From Gloeopeniophorella convolvens (Eukaryota > Basidiomycota > Agaricomycetes > Russulales), in assembly GCA_022496205.1 (NCBI GenBank), contig WTXD01000016.1, positions 372,001 through 436,000 of the forward strand: 64,000 nucleotides of DNA, written 5' to 3'. Every line of letters begins with the position of its first letter. Positions within the stretch are counted from its first letter, which is position 1. Of this stretch, positions 1 to 12,023 are shown one piece after another. The notes under the pieces were generated by a model, which was given only the letters and a program-made list of their open reading frames with translations, had not been told where the DNA came from and searched no databases. A program made the position numbers and the translations under genes.

Positions 1-658
1 GGCGGTAAGTCCGAGCTCACCTCGCTGCTACGAGGGAAACATCCACCGTCTCAATTGAGTCCACAGAGGTACGTGTGGAGATGCAGGATGCCAGCTCAGC
101 GACGAACAACTCGCTCCGACAGTGAGCAAACCACTAACTCGGGAATTGGATCGGCCAATTGGGAGCTTATCGGTGTTGTCGAAGTCGTCATCAGACGAGG
201 CCTCCAGGTATTGCAAGGTGAGGGCGTGGTCAGCTTTGGCGTTCTCAGAGAGCGTTGTCTTTATGCCTTCACATCACAGGTTGTGATGTTCGCGGAGGGC
301 TCTTCCTTTGTGAGACACCCGCGGAGCTATACTGTGGGACTCGGAGGCTGGCGCCGGTCATAGCCCCGGAACGGGGGTGGAGGTGTGTGTTGATGAGGTA
401 CGTTCTGCCGCCCAAGGTGAGGTAGGTATTACTGACAGCTTCTACCAAAGAGGCTTGAGCCAGTGAACGCGTGTCAAGCTTCTCTGCACGTGGACCCATC
501 GTGATTATTTTCAGGGTCCCTGGGCGAGGGGTTTCGCATGCGAATATCAGCCATACATAATCCTGATGATGTTCAGCTCGCGGTGGATCCCTCGCATCGC
601 CTTACTCTGGCAGATAGTTTGGCAGATCCCCGGTGAAACGGAACCACCCCTGTGTACC
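1..658. other. No supported gene
   Basis: I see only short overlapping open frames without recognisable motifs. The stretch may be the 5' flank of the small gene that follows. Confidence 0.4.
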
Positions 659-1738
659 ATGGCAAGCGATACCAATGCAACAGTTGGCATTATCGCAACT
701 CGAACGCTGGGCTTCTTCGCGAGTCAACGCCCTTCAGCACAGACAGAGCGGGCTTTCGAGAAGCTCAAGAAGACCCGTCAGCTACTCGAAGACAACTGCA
801 TGTTTATGGACCAAGAAGATAAACTAACGATCATAGAGAAAATGAATCAGTAAGCGGCACCTATCAATGTCTCGGCAATGTGAGGAGTGGCTGATCGATT
901 GTCTCCAAGCGCCCGTGAGATAGAGCAATTCTCACATGGAGGTTTTATTTCCAGATTTCAACAATCTCGGGGGTTTCTCAACGCTGCTAGAGATGCTCAC
1001 CAGTTTGCCAAGGTGACCATTCTGCAGCTTGTCTCAGTACTCTGACTCACAATGTCTTGGACGCAGCGCGTCTCAGAAAGAGCGCAGGACGATGAACTCG
1101 CGCACAAACTTGGCTTCGGTGGCGAGCGCGCCCCAGGCCCTTCGGATTCGGCTCTATTCGTTCGCTACCTGCTTTACAAGGGTGCATTCAAGGTCACGTG
1201 CAGCAGCCTAGAGGCCACCACGCAAACTGCCGGAGAGTCCAGGCGAGGTACCAGCGTAGCCGACCTTCTTTCCGAGGCCGTATGTCCCGTACCAAAGAGA
1301 ATAAATCATACCTTCCTGATGTTGCTGTGTCTCCAGCTTTCCAACATACACAAACGCATTCCAGAGATGAGATTGGCGACAAGGCCCCTTGTCGACAGAT
1401 TTTGTAGATTCGAGCCAGGTCAATCGGACGGAGACAAAGCTCACAACAAAAAGGTCGTTGGCATTGAACTGGAAGACCTCCATTTCGTTCATTACACTGT
1501 CCGTCCACTGAGTGCCTCTCGCTCTACGACGTCCGTTGAATTCTTATTTTTCAACAGCGGCAACGCCATCCATACCACCATCCCCTCATACAGAGCACAA
1601 TCAACGCTATATGGTTCCAGGGAGGTGCAGACGAAAAAACTATCAATTATTATCGTCTTTCAATGTCCACCCCGGTCACTGCACTCGCATTCGCTGTTGT
1701 ATGGAGCAGTTCCAATTATGCGAAGGGTCGATTGCTAA
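659..1738 (+). CDS. Small hypothetical protein, three-exon family member 1
   Basis: Not recognised. Exon 1 (659-849) encodes a helical, charged N-terminus (MASDTNATVGI...). A GTAAGC donor at 850 joins to 955-1012 (phase 2), and a second intron joins to 1067 (phase 0). After exon 2 the frame stays open to 1738, giving about 306 aa if there is no further intron, but the 3' part has weak coding character and the true end may be nearer 1180. The architecture (about 65 aa exon, short helical exon ending in A-K or F-A-K, then an exon starting near an S/D-R-A-x-D motif) matches the gene at 5521, so the two look like diverged paralogues. The function is unknown. Confidence 0.45.
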
Positions 1739-3043
1739 TGATGCTCCCATCGTCCCTACAGATACATTGTTGCCTCGAAGATTGGTCTACTGGTACACGC
1801 GATAGTTCGCGATGGGATGATCCTCACTTCGAAAAAGTATACACCTCCCTCCTTACGTCACTCATTGACTACCGGCGAGACGAGCTTGTACGGGGCGACA
1901 GGCAGTTTGACGAATTACAGCAAGAACTCTTCAATCAAAGCACACTGTCAGTTCACTCTCTACCCTATTGCTTATCCTATCGCCCTTACGCTCCACTGGC
2001 GAATATTCCAGAGCTAAGGAGTCTGCGCCTTCATCTACCACACTTGCTGCAACACCACCAATCATTGGTCATGTGTGCCTCAGCGTGCACTTTCCCATCC
2101 CTGAGATCAACGTCAGCGAAATGTCGTGACAGCTACACATTTGAACGGGCGGTCACCGAGTTTTGCAGCATGGGTCCCAAAATTGACGACCACTGCAAGT
2201 AATTTACGACCGAATCTCCTTGATAAGTATCCATATTCGACCTTTACCCCAACGTGGTCGTCGATTGTACCCCACCCCTCGGGATATGTACCTGTATTTC
2301 CCCGAGTCTCGTTAGCGCAGATTATCCTGTACAATAGAAATGCGTCCTCAATCTGACGGTCCATCGTGATCGCTCGCATTATGTTTGCATCTGGCCCGCA
2401 TCCTCACAGGCTGACATATCATATCTTAATCTTCAGCTCGCTTAGGAGTACTCAACAGGCCTGGTTCTTCCGATCCAATCCCAGCACATCGCGACTCACA
2501 TTGCACATGGACCCTCCGCTCTTGTTTTAGCGGAGATCTTTTCACCTGCGCCCCAGAGCGGGAGTGCAGGAATGTTCTCGCACTGGTACCTACCACAATA
2601 GCTAATCCAATAGAGAGACTGTCTGGGCTTGGTCGGAGACTTCAAAGAGTCGCCAAAGTGACACGTTGCCGGAGTCGGGGCTATCTTTGGGTATGTAAAC
2701 AGAGCCATCGCAGACACAACTTGAAGTTATTGAACGCGGCGAGGCAGCTGGCAGTGCCGGCCGCCGCGCGGGACCCGCGCGGATGGGATCGTCCGAGGCA
2801 ATCCCCCAAATTTGGCTACGCGCGGCCCCGGTTGCCGAACCCCGGTCAGGCAGAGTCATCACGAACACAGAATGACACCGACTCGGAGGGCCTACTACGA
2901 CAGGTTTCAACTTGGTTCGACCTGCCCTCGTAAGAAGCTGCATTGGCTACCTCCTGAGGGTCTTGAACTACCGCAGTTACGCACGACGACCTTAGAAGTG
3001 GTCAAACCCTAGTATCCATACGCCACTTTTCTCTACTCTCTTC
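1739..3043. other. Intergenic, possible coding relic
   Basis: An open frame at 1663-2202 on the plus strand contains an acidic, amphipathic stretch (about 1810-1940, with DDPHFEKVYTSLL) that could be an unassigned exon of the upstream gene or a relic. Nothing else is supported. Confidence 0.3.
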
Positions 3044-4314
3044 ATGGTGGGCCCCCAGCCGAGGATTCCACTGGAGTTGCTCCACCAGATCATCAACGGT
3101 GTCGAGTCATCGCAGGACCTCTTTTCTGTTCGTGCGACAAGCCGCGGTCTCTGCGCACTCGCCACACCACGAGCCTTTGAGAGGCTCATCGCGAAGAACA
3201 CGCTGAAGAACAGCAAGGGGTTCTACAACCTCATACAGACGGAAGCTGCGAAGTCGTATACTAGGGTACTCATTTTTCGTGACGAGTACCTCGAAGACGA
3301 TGAAGAAGGAGAAGGCACGTTCTTTGGTCGAAATTTCTTTCTCCCCATTGACTCCGCGATTCTATTGTAGAGTTGCACGATAGGGCAGCACCCCTGCGGG
3401 ACGATGGTGCCGAGGTTTGCAAGACACTCTCAGAGGCATTCTCTCTGGTTGGCACTCTCCCGGCGCTCCGATCCATCATCTTACTCTTCGACCCCCTGCC
3501 CTCGGAGTTGGATCCAACATATACTCCAGAGCCGACCGGTGGCGGGGGTCTGGAACTCCAACTAGGGATACTAGAGTCCCTTTCGGTTGCCGCGGATGTC
3601 ATCAGCCCTCGCCTGCGTTCATTGTCGCTGAACAACCTCCTCGCGCTCCCAAATAAGATATTCCTCTCGGACCCTTTCCTCTCACTCTTTCGCCATCTCC
3701 AGAGCTTGCGTATCTCAGTTCTCACAGATACTACCAGGGAAGGCGCAGTCTTTGAGGACCCTTTGATCGAGTTCTTGACAGGGACAATTCCTGCACTTCT
3801 CCGCGCTGCCAGTGAAAGTCCCGCGCTCGAAGAGCTGACCTTTTATGTCGATCAAGACGTAAGCGCGGTGGATCAGCAAATCTTTCCAGACGTATTATTT
3901 CCCTCATTGCACACGTTGAAGTTACGTCACATACTGTTCAATGCCTCAACCGGCGTTGAAGACTTTATCGCTACTCACGCAAAAACACTCGAAAAGTTGC
4001 GTCTGGACTGCTGCAAAGTCCAAGCCGGTGAGCAGGCTTCGTCACCAGACTTCAACTGGGCAAACTTGTGGGCAACCTGGCTGGACGAGCTCACGGCGCT
4101 CAAAGACCTCGAGGTACATATCGAACGCGAAGGACAAAGGTGGGGTGACATGGAAACCCAGCCACTTCCCTACGTCAGGATAGACCCTGGGTACGGATGG
4201 ATGCCCCTGTTTGATGAGCCTGTATCTGGACAGGAGGACGACGAACCTGCGCTGGAACGCCTGGCGAGCGCCGTGGAGGCAAGAAAGCTCAGCGTCACGA
4301 TAAATGAAGCGTAG
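3044..4314 (+). CDS. F-box-like / LRR-type protein
   Basis: Probably an SCF-type substrate adaptor or a degenerate relative, as is common in mushroom genomes. The N-terminus (IPLELLHQIINGV, then a short helix with SVRATSRGLCALATPRAFERL) has the layout of a fungal F-box: proline-initiated helix, then a conserved arginine and a leucine-rich helix. The remainder has repeated L-x-x-L-x-L segments (LRSIILLF, LRSLSLNNL, LEELTFYV, LHTLKLRHI, LEKLRLDCC) typical of F-box/LRR proteins. The first frame stops at 3368 and the second starts in another frame. A 44-bp intron 3327-3370 (GT...TTGACT...TTGTAG) joins them in phase and gives about 408 aa. A longer intron starting at 3279 would also keep the frame. 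Confidence 0.7.
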
Positions 4315-5520
4315 TTTTGCATCGTTGCGTATTTCCCCGATCGCTTGTGATCTACGGTCCTGATACTTTCGTTAGATCAGACGTCACAAAAAGTAACCTC
4401 GCCACTCCGTTGCCCTTGTTCCTGCCGCGGAGCCGCCTCCTCATTTTCCGCAGCTCAGCTCTTTCACTGCGTTATGTTCCAGTATTCATATTTCATGGTC
4501 ATTGTAGTATCTTCGGATTTGCGAACATGGTCGATCCTCGACGCAAACCACGAAGCTGTTCCACCCTCCTCAATGCGATTTCGATCCTTGTCTGCCGTCC
4601 GCCTCGCCATAAACGTGTGATATTGGGGCCTCGAATGTGAACGTGCGCCCGTGCATCGAGTGCGAAATGCAACGAGAGATCGGAGGTATGACCTTACCCA
4701 GGTATCCCGCGCATGCGCTTCCAGAAGGCCCCGGAAACGGAAGACGGTCCTCTGGTGCTGCGACGTGTTCAAACTTTCGGCAAAGGCGTGGTCGATCATT
4801 CGAGACCCCCGCGGCGTGTGGGGCTGGGCCATGTGTACGTGGCAAGTAATCAGCTTCTTTCGTATGAACAGTACGTTGGCAACCTCTGCTCTCCGTTGCC
4901 TCCCGCGCTAAATATAATTCAAATAATCCCCATTAGGAGAGTTGGCGTGTGAACGAGGAGCCGGATGAATGGCTCTGGACCCTGGAAAGCCTTGCGTGCT
5001 GAGTGCAGGTAGCCGGCAGGCTTTCTATCGATTACGCATTGGCAGTTCTCATCCACAGTTGGACTATCTAGCCATCGAAAATAGCCGCACGCTCACTCGT
5101 TGGTTACGCCAGGTGGGTGCATGATCAGCTCGGTGTTCTGAATCCTGTCTCTTCAGGTCTTCATGGAACGGGGCCTGGGAGCGGCAAATTGCGCGAAGGA
5201 TTTCGATGTCACAAAAGTTGAAACAATGTCCGCGGTGCGTCTCGCTGATCATACCTTGCGTCCACAGATAGATTATGCACACATGCCAACCGGTTGGCCA
5301 AAGGCGTCCCGGACTTCGATTTCGGCTCACCTTTTGATCACTTGCTTTCGTAGCTCACCGCAGCGGCAGTTATGTAGCCCCTTCCGTGACAGGCTGGTCG
5401 GACATGGGGTCCGGTCCTTTTAACTTATGAAACGACCGTACCGCACTCTGCTTCACTCCCCCCCCCCTCCCCCCGCGCGGCTCCCTGAAAGATATCTACA
5501 CCTTCTTCACACCTCTTACC
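4315..5520. other. Intergenic, no supported gene
   Basis: The region contains a plausible intron 3' end near 4935 followed by a short acidic frame, and a C-rich run at about 5459-5475. No gene model could be closed in phase, and no motif was recognised. Confidence 0.35.
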
Positions 5521-6258
5521 ATGGCTGCCATCGATCCTGCCACAGCTGCCAATGCGGCGGCAGTTGTGATCTCTAGCGCATGGGGATATGCCAACCGGCA
5601 TTCTGCTGCAGGTCAAGAGAGACGGGGCGACGCACACCTAGATGCGGCGCGCGCTTTAATTGAAGAGAACATGGCGGTGTTGGGATATGACCAAGATGGT
5701 ACAGTCGTCATGGACCGGATTAAATAGTGAGCACGCTCAACGATGATTACTATATTCTTTACCTGAATTTTGATAGCGCCCGAGAAATGAAGGCAGAGCT
5801 ACAAAAGAAGAGCCGACTCACTCGATACCTCCACTCCCGACAATATCGCAAGATGACCAAATCCGTTTACGCGTCTGCCAAGGTCTCTGTATTCACACTG
5901 TTCTTCCTATATTCATGTCTCACAGGTCTGCGTGCAGTCAATCACAGACAGAGCCAGAGACATTTCCACCGAGGCTCAGCTTGATCGAGGGCAGACAGTG
6001 CCCGTCTCGGGTGCTACCCGAGATCTCCTGCTTCGCTACCTCATCTGTGATGAGTTGTCTGTTCCTGGCCGATCGGAAGATACAGGTCCAGCGCCTTCGC
6101 TTGCGAGAAGACCGCCTCTCCCACTAAGAAGCGACAGAATTGACGTCAATGCCCTCGTGAGCCCAGTCATCGTCTTAGACGGTGCACCAGGGAACTTTGC
6201 TTACTGTGTACTCTTAGCCCCTAACTGTTATCAAACGCTTAATTCGAATGAAGGTTAA
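5521..6258 (+). CDS. Small hypothetical protein, three-exon family member 2
   Basis: Not recognised. Exon 1 (5521-5726) starts with an alanine-rich segment (MAAIDPATAANAAAVVISSA) that could be a weak membrane or amphipathic helix. Exon 2 (5777-5882) is very basic (KAELQKKSRLTRYLH). Exon 3 (5926-6258) carries DRARDISTEAQLDRG and a proline-rich tail. Introns are 50 and 43 bp and all phases agree, giving about 214 aa. A CT-rich leader lies directly upstream of the ATG. The exon plan parallels the gene at 659. There are no catalytic motifs. Confidence 0.6.
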
Positions 6259-6571
6259 GACTAGGCAACATGTCTACTGCCGGTATAAATTCAACACAAG
6301 TCAAGCAGAAGAATCAATGCATCGAAACGTAACTCTAACTCGACGCCTTTTGGCGGACTCTGCCTTCCTCTTCCACGAGGTTCGTCACGATGACACGTGC
6401 GTTTGCGGGAAAATAACCTTGGTGATTTGAAAGGACGGCCGGAGATACGGCAGCCCGATTATACAAGATGTGATAGCAACCACATGGTTCAGCAGCACAA
6501 AGGATGACGGAATCACACACCCAACACTTTTTCACCCAATTCCCATTCCTGTCATCGCTCTCGCTGTCACT

Positions 6572-6992
6572 ATGGTAGGCACCCGAACCCCGAAACTTAT
6601 AGTGGGACTGGCACTGATTTTAGCATGTCTTTACAGATAGAGGAGTGCATTCGGGAGTGGTGGGACGGGGCGTGCAATGACTCGCAGGATATCACTAGTG
6701 AATTCGGCGACTCGTTCCTTTCACATGTCGACACGTTGCAGAAATTCGAGGAAGAATGTTCTAAGAACCGGGAAATGAGCGTCATGTTCCATAGTCTGCG
6801 GTACGACATCTTTGCATTTGGACGGTACGGTCGTCTTTGCTCTAACTGAAAGATGATCTTGCTAATCAGATCGCGAGTAGGGTGCACGCCGGACTTGCCA
6901 ATCAGGCCTCCGCCGCGAGCACACCTCCACGAGAGACCCAGCTTGAAGCTGTCCCGGAGGACGCCGATGAGCTGACGACCGACCAGTGTTGA
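6572..6992 (+). CDS. Small hypothetical acidic protein
   Basis: Not recognised. The best model has an ATG at 6572 immediately followed by an intron (6575-6638, GTAGGC...TTACAG), an exon from 6639 with a charged helical segment (HVDTLQKFEEECSKNREM), a 56-bp intron 6825-6880, and a final exon to the TGA at 6990-6992. Starting instead at the in-frame ATG at 6625 needs no upstream exon and gives about 103 aa. The C-terminus is acidic (EAVPEDADELTTDQC). It sits beside the two small three-exon genes and may belong to the same loose group, but no sequence match supports that. Confidence 0.45.
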
Positions 6993-7296
6993 TACGATTA
7001 CATGGCGGACCGTCTGGTATGAAGCCATCGCTCAGACTATGATCATATCAGGCGGCATCGAGGGCTCCAGTCCACCGTCTATGTCTACATTCTGACGCCA
7101 TATCGCATGAATTCACCGCACCGTATATTTATGGCGGTGCTTGTAGCACAATATGTATATCATGCCGCTTCCTGTATTCCTGAACATCATCGCACGAAGT
7201 ACGGGATTTGCCTGTCTATGTGATAGCTATTTATGCCATCATTCATCCCCTCAAACCTAGCCCGCGAGCCTCCACACTCGATACCAATTCCCACCT

Positions 7297-8243
7297 TCAC
7301 GCTCCAAGGATCCTCTTGGACAAGAACTCAGTGATCCGCTCCGCGAAATGCCCGACAAGTGTCTCGAGCGGGAAGTGGCCCGAGTCCACCAACTCCAGCA
7401 CAAAATCCTTCGCGTCGCGCTTGAACGCCTCCGCGCCCGCCTTGACGAAGACCGCATCGTTCGCGCCCCAGATCGCGAGCACCGGCACGCCGCTGCTGCG
7501 CAGGTACTCGTGCCACTGCGGGTACTGCTTCGGGTTGGTGCGGTAGTCGAAGAACAAGCGAAGCTGGATGTCGGTTTGCCCCGCGCGCTGGAGCAGCGCC
7601 TCGTCGAGCGTGTAAGCCTCGGGCGCAATGCGGTGGAGCAGCTCGGCGGGGACGCCATGCGTGTACTGCCACTTGGTCGTGTCGAGCCCAAAGAAGGGCA
7701 CGAGCGCGCGCGCCTCGGGAGAGTCCGCCGTGAAGCTCGTCGAGGACGCCCAGTACTTCTCGATCGGCGCCCAGAACTCCTTGCCGAAGCCGTCGTCGTA
7801 AGCGTTTCCGTTCTGCGTGACGATCGCGGTGATGCGCTTGGGGTGCCTCAGCGCAATCCGGAACCCCGTCGGGGCCTGAAAAGTCGTCAGCACTACGGGA
7901 CGTGAAGGACGCCGGAGGCACTTACACCGTAGTCGAAGACGTAGACAGCGAACTTGTCGATCTTGAGCGCGTCGATGAACGCCTCCACGGTGAGCGAGAG
8001 GCTGTCGAACGTGTATTCGTACTTGCGCTCCGCAGGCACTTCGGTGAAGCCAAAGCCGGGCAGGTCAGGAGCGACGACACGGAACTTGGGCGCGAGGAGC
8101 GGGATGAGCTCGCGGAACTGGAAGGAGGAGGCGGGGAAGCCGTGCAGCAGGAGCAACACCGGCGCGGTGGGCGCACCCGCAGCGCGGTAGAAGACCTTGA
8201 CGCCGTCGACGGTGATGGTGTTCAATTCGGTGACTGTGGACAT
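7297..8243 (-). CDS. Alpha/beta hydrolase, epoxide hydrolase-like
   Basis: A 298-aa alpha/beta-hydrolase-fold enzyme, probably acting on epoxide or halogenated/ester substrates; the substrate cannot be read from sequence. Visible motifs are the oxyanion HGFP (H34-P37), the nucleophile elbow FDYGAPTG with Asp (about D104) where serine hydrolases have Ser, the acid in WGANDAVF (about D246) and the base in DSGHFPLE (about H273). An Asp nucleophile is the hallmark of epoxide hydrolases and haloalkane/haloacetate dehalogenases. One 50-bp intron (7876-7925, GTAAGT...TTTCAG) lies within the nucleophile elbow, after FDYG. The start ATG is at 8243, and a TATA box lies about 40 bp upstream. No signal peptide is evident, so the enzyme is likely cytosolic. 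Confidence 0.92.
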
Positions 8244-8281
8244 GTTGTGCTGATCTGCTAAAGAATGTCTTCGATCAGGGG

Positions 8282-8290
8282 TTTATATAT
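8282..8290 (-). promoter_or_regulatory. TATA box of the hydrolase gene
   Basis: On the minus strand the sequence reads ATATATAAA, about 40 bp before the hydrolase ATG. Position and sequence fit a core promoter. Confidence 0.6.
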
Positions 8291-9059
8291 CCCTCCATTC
8301 TGCATCCTGGGCGCAAGACCTGGAAGAGGCATGTGCGCATGAGGCCTTCCAATGGTCATTGGTGACGTTAGCCACAGTAAGCTATTGTGCAGCGGCAGTG
8401 CGCACAGGACACACCTTCGGCCCAGCCTGGAAAGGGGACAACGAGCGTGCATGGCACCGACTCCGCGGCTTCCAGGAGTGGCGTTCGGGCGCAGTGTCAT
8501 ACGACGGTAAGTTCTCTGTCAGAGTTGCCTCGGAGCTGTAAGCAGCTTAGTAAGGTCGACGAGCGAGGAGCTCGCGGTGAGCGCTTGAGCGCCTGAGCAG
8601 GTGATTGAGACCATCTGATTGGCCCGGAGCGTGCACTCCGACCCTCGATCCCGGGTGGTCCCGGGACACAACGGATTGTATCGCGCGTCAAGTTTCCGAG
8701 ACGTTTAAATCAACGGGCGCGCTCAGGTCCTTCCCGACGTTGATAGCTCATCCAGTCGACGATGACGCTAGATGCTGACCGCCCACTCAGGGCCCTCGTT
8801 GAATGATCGATGCTTCGATGTCATACACCGAAATAATATTGCAAATTCAAACACCATATCCGGGACATGCAGCGCAGCCATTGTGCAGCGATGCAAGAAC
8901 ACGTCCATTGGTAAATACTTATGCTAGGTTACTGTACTCTCCAAATATATTATCATTCAACGAGGTGGCCAGAAAAAAAAGGAGAGATAGCGGTATCATC
9001 GTGAAACAGGCAGGGGTATGATGAGTAAAGGAAGTAAATATCGATGTAAGAGAACAGGT
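8291..9059. other. Intergenic, nothing recognised
   Basis: This is the shared 5'/3' flank between the hydrolase promoter and the end of the acidic orphan. It holds no supported gene or RNA. Confidence 0.5.
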
Positions 9060-10188
9060 CTACTCCAACATGGTCGAGGCCTCGAAATATCCAAAGGTAT
9101 CCATCGGAACCAGCAATGGGGTCCCGTTTGATACCAGCCGCGCGTCGACGAGCGGGCTGATGAAGTCGATTTCGTCGATGTTGGCGATCTCGCGACCCCC
9201 CGGTAGCGCCTCATGCTCATGAGGCACCATTGCAGGGGGCGAGTTGCTCGGGCGCGGTGGTGGCGGAGGCTCGTACACATGACGCGGCTTAGCCGGGGAG
9301 TCAACTCCGGCGGGCTCCCTCAGAGCGAACCATTCCGGGGTCATCGGAGGGAGGAAGTCGATGCTGGCCATAGGACCCAGCTCCTCCTGGTTCTGGTCGG
9401 CGTCCGTGTCCATCCCATCCGGATCGACACGCCGCCCGTGTACGACGTCGAAGAAGGTCGGGTAGCCGTAGGGTGTGTCAGGGCCGTAGGTCACTGGCGG
9501 GCGCGGCGGGAGACCCTCGGCGAGCCGCCATTGCCTGTCGAGGCCCGGCATCGCGCCGAGCCCCTCTTCGTGAATGCGCCAGGTGTACAAGGGCATCGTG
9601 ACTGTCTCCCCTGTGCGCCGCCCGTCCCGTTCTACGGGGGCTCGAAACTGTGCACGCGTCAGCCAAAGAGCGGGCGGGCAGAGGAAGCAGGAGGCGCACC
9701 ATCATCACATGATCATGTAATAACTCCTGCTCGTTCGGGTCCTCGGTACCGCACCAGGAGCCCACATCGTTCACAGTGCCTTCAGCATACGAGGATGCGT
9801 CGTCGTCGTCGTCGTCATCGTCGCTGTCGTAGTCGGACTCGTTGTCCTCGTCGTAGTTGTACGGCACAAATTCGAACTCCCTGGGTCGTTCAGGCACGGC
9901 TTGGGTATCGTCACCCGTAGCATCGCCGTCGACGAAAGCGGTTTCTTCTTCAGCAGGGGTGGTCAAGCCCTCGTCTTCGAAGCGCGCGAGGATAGAGCCG
10001 ATCAGTTGCATACGAGCCTGTAGGGTCGGCTCATCGCGCTCGGGAGACACGAGGTGCGGCGGAAGGTCGTAATGTGTCCTTATGCCGCGCGGAACGCCGG
10101 TCCACCCGATGTGCAGGGGCACCCTAGGCAGCTTGTTGGTATTCTGGTCCCATGGGAAAGGGACGTGATCGTCGTCGTGGTTGTCCAT
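9060..10188 (-). CDS. Acidic, disordered orphan protein
   Basis: Not recognised. Two exons: 10188-9709 and 9647-9060. They are joined by a 61-bp intron with a CTGAC branch signal and GCACAG acceptor; an alternative donor nine bases later also keeps the frame. The product is about 355 aa. Exon 1 contains an aspartate run (eight or more D in a row near residue 135) within an acidic tract. Exon 2 is proline-rich (YEPPPPPRPSNSPP) and ends acidic. There are no membrane segments. The style resembles the orphans at 26517 and 32307, but no shared motif was found. Confidence 0.7.
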
Positions 10189-10293
10189 GATGATTCGTGT
10201 GTTGGAGAAGAAGGTGTAGTACTTTGGAGAAGAGGGTGCAGTATGCTGGAGAAGATGATACTGAGGTGAAAAAACCAGGCGCGAAGTGACAGG

Positions 10294-10300
10294 CTATATA
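10294..10300 (-). promoter_or_regulatory. TATA-like element of the acidic orphan
   Basis: The minus strand reads TATATAG about 106 bp upstream of the ATG at 10188, a usual distance for fungal core promoters. Confidence 0.45.
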
Positions 10301-10505
10301 CCGTCTGACTGCAGCGCTCAGATGTGGGCAGCCATAGTGTGCTACGATCTCTGCAGAAGAAAGAAAGTTGTGGCAAAGTGCCATCCTGACTAGCTTGGAT
10401 ATCACATTGATGCCCAAATGGGCTGCGAATGCACAGGCGGAGCAGTGGACACTTCATTGCGGCAGACACTTCATCATGAGCCACCCACGTTGTCCCTGTG
10501 CATCC

Positions 10506-10799
10506 CTAAGAGCGCAAGGCGGAATAACTCAAGCGAGAGGGTTTCCATGGCGCATTGACAACCTTGGAGATAGTTTCTCCGAGTGTTGAATTGTCAGTAC
10601 GCTTCCAGCGCCGCGTGGGCCTGGCATCCAGTGGCACCGACGAGTCGTGGTACCAAAAGCGAGAGACCAGATGACCGATAAGCCACAAGAAGCCTACGAG
10701 TAACAAAAAAGTTACATGAACGCCACGGGTATGCAAAAAAAGGTTTTCACGGGACAATGGAATGTGCGTACCTGGTGTCTGGAGAACATGATTTGGCAT
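10506..10799 (-). CDS. Possible small single-pass membrane protein
   Basis: Low-confidence open frame of about 97 aa starting at the ATG at 10799. It contains one clear hydrophobic helix (VTFLLLVGFLWLIGHLVS) followed by a basic segment (RPTRRWKR), consistent with a cytoplasmic tail. A possible donor (GTACGC) just after the start and a TCGTAG acceptor suggest an alternative spliced form that would delete part of the helix. The function is unknown. Confidence 0.3.
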   Translation of the reverse strand: MPNHVLQTPGTHIPLSRENLFLHTRGVHVTFLLLVGFLWLIGHLVSRFWYHDSSVPLDARPTRRWKRTDNSTLGETISKVVNAPWKPSRLSYSALRS

Positions 10800-11158
10800 C
10801 GCCAGCACTGACAACGAGTTGTGACACTGCGATGTGCGGACAGGACGCCGGCGGCCGAGGTGTGATCGCCACGGCGCCTTGACCTAGTGCGTGAATAGAC
10901 GGGTTGACATGTGTCTGAGATCCCTGGCAATGGGGTTGAACCGTCCATGGCCTTCCTACTCGAAAAGAGTCGCGATGTGTTCAATCGGACAATCGAGTTG
11001 TGCGATGTTGGTGCGATGTCAAGAAGCAACTTCGCCGCCGCCGCCTTACTGGCTCATCAACTTGCACAGCGGGCCGACAAGTCCGCCCAAGCGCCTATCG
11101 AAAAAAAAATATTGGAGATCACGCAGGACCCTGACAAAAGAATATGTCAAACGATGTC

Positions 11159-11165
11159 AAAAAAA
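11159..11165 (-). terminator. RNA polymerase III terminator of the tRNA
   Basis: A run of seven T on the minus strand begins one base after the discriminator base of the tRNA, as expected for Pol III termination. Confidence 0.75.
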
Positions 11166-11166
11166 C

Positions 11167-11238
11167 TGGACGTTGAGGGGTTTGAACCCTCGACCTCACG
11201 CATGCAAAGCGTGCGCGCTACCACTGTGCCAAACGCCC
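11167..11238 (-). tRNA. tRNA-Ala (anticodon UGC)
   Basis: On the minus strand a complete cloverleaf folds. The acceptor stem GGGCGTT pairs with AACGTCC (one G-T pair), followed by discriminator A. The anticodon stem CACGC/GCGTG closes the loop TTTGCAT (anticodon TGC), and the T stem GAGGG/CCCTC closes TTCAAAC. The D arm has one mismatch. There is no intron. The internal boxes and the T7 terminator support an expressed Pol III gene. Confidence 0.95.
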
Positions 11239-11477
11239 ATGTGGAGAACGCGTCAGTTACACTCTCGGAAGCGGCAAGCGGATGATCGTGGATGAGTTAG
11301 CTTGGTCCTCCGAATGAACCCAATTCTGACATTGACTGAATACAAGCAACAGAAAAATGGATGTGGTACATGTACAGATGTGGCGTGCCGTGGTATATGC
11401 GGGAGATGCTGGGGTATATAAGGTGGAGGGTAAAGGGGGGTGCTCTCTACCAACCCGAGCACACTCATTCTATTAGC

Positions 11478-12023
11478 CTACTCGCGCCCAGGCATCCTAG
11501 GAAGCTTCCGGCGGCGACTCGGGTTGGCCGGCGCCGGTGGAAGGGTGCCGATCTGGAGCACAACAGGCCCACCCGTGGCAAGGCTGCGCGCTGCAGCTTT
11601 CGGGTCCTGAACGGGCTGTATTCCCCGAAGGTACGCTGGCACATTGACTGTCGTAGGAGGGGCGGCATGCTAACGAGACGTCACAGATTAATGTTTAACC
11701 ATTGACAAGTCGAAAGATTAACGGCAACTCACCGGAGGCACCGCAGGCATGGTCACTTTGACAGTGACCGTTTCGCCGCTGTGGTGTCCCCGACGCGCGG
11801 GCTGCTGGGCCGCAGCCGTCTGCCTTCGTACTCGGGAAGAGTATGGTACGGAGATAGACGATCCGGCTCGTCCGTCGTCGGGATGGGTGGTGACACTGGG
11901 TGTCACTGCGGGCGTTGAGGAACCGGGCATTGGACTGTAATCGTTTGAGCTCCAGGACCCTGCGTTGCGCGTCGGCGCGGGTGTCCACGCAGTGACAGTG
12001 CGATGGGAAGAGTTGGCCGACAT
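11478..12023 (-). CDS. Ser/Thr/Pro-rich orphan protein
   Basis: Not recognised. Exon 1 (12023-11733) and exon 2 (11669-11478) are joined by a 63-bp intron with GTGAGT donor and CGTTAG acceptor in phase 0, giving 160 aa. The first half is rich in Ser, Thr and Pro (TPSVTTHPDDGRAGSS). The second half contains VNVPAYLRGIQPVQDP and ends in a basic cluster (SRRRKLPRMPGRE) that could be a nuclear signal. There is no membrane segment and no known domain. Confidence 0.6.

Noticed and set aside
8620..8690. Possible tRNA-like fold
   Set aside because: A CCCGGG hairpin is present, but no anticodon arm or T loop could be made.
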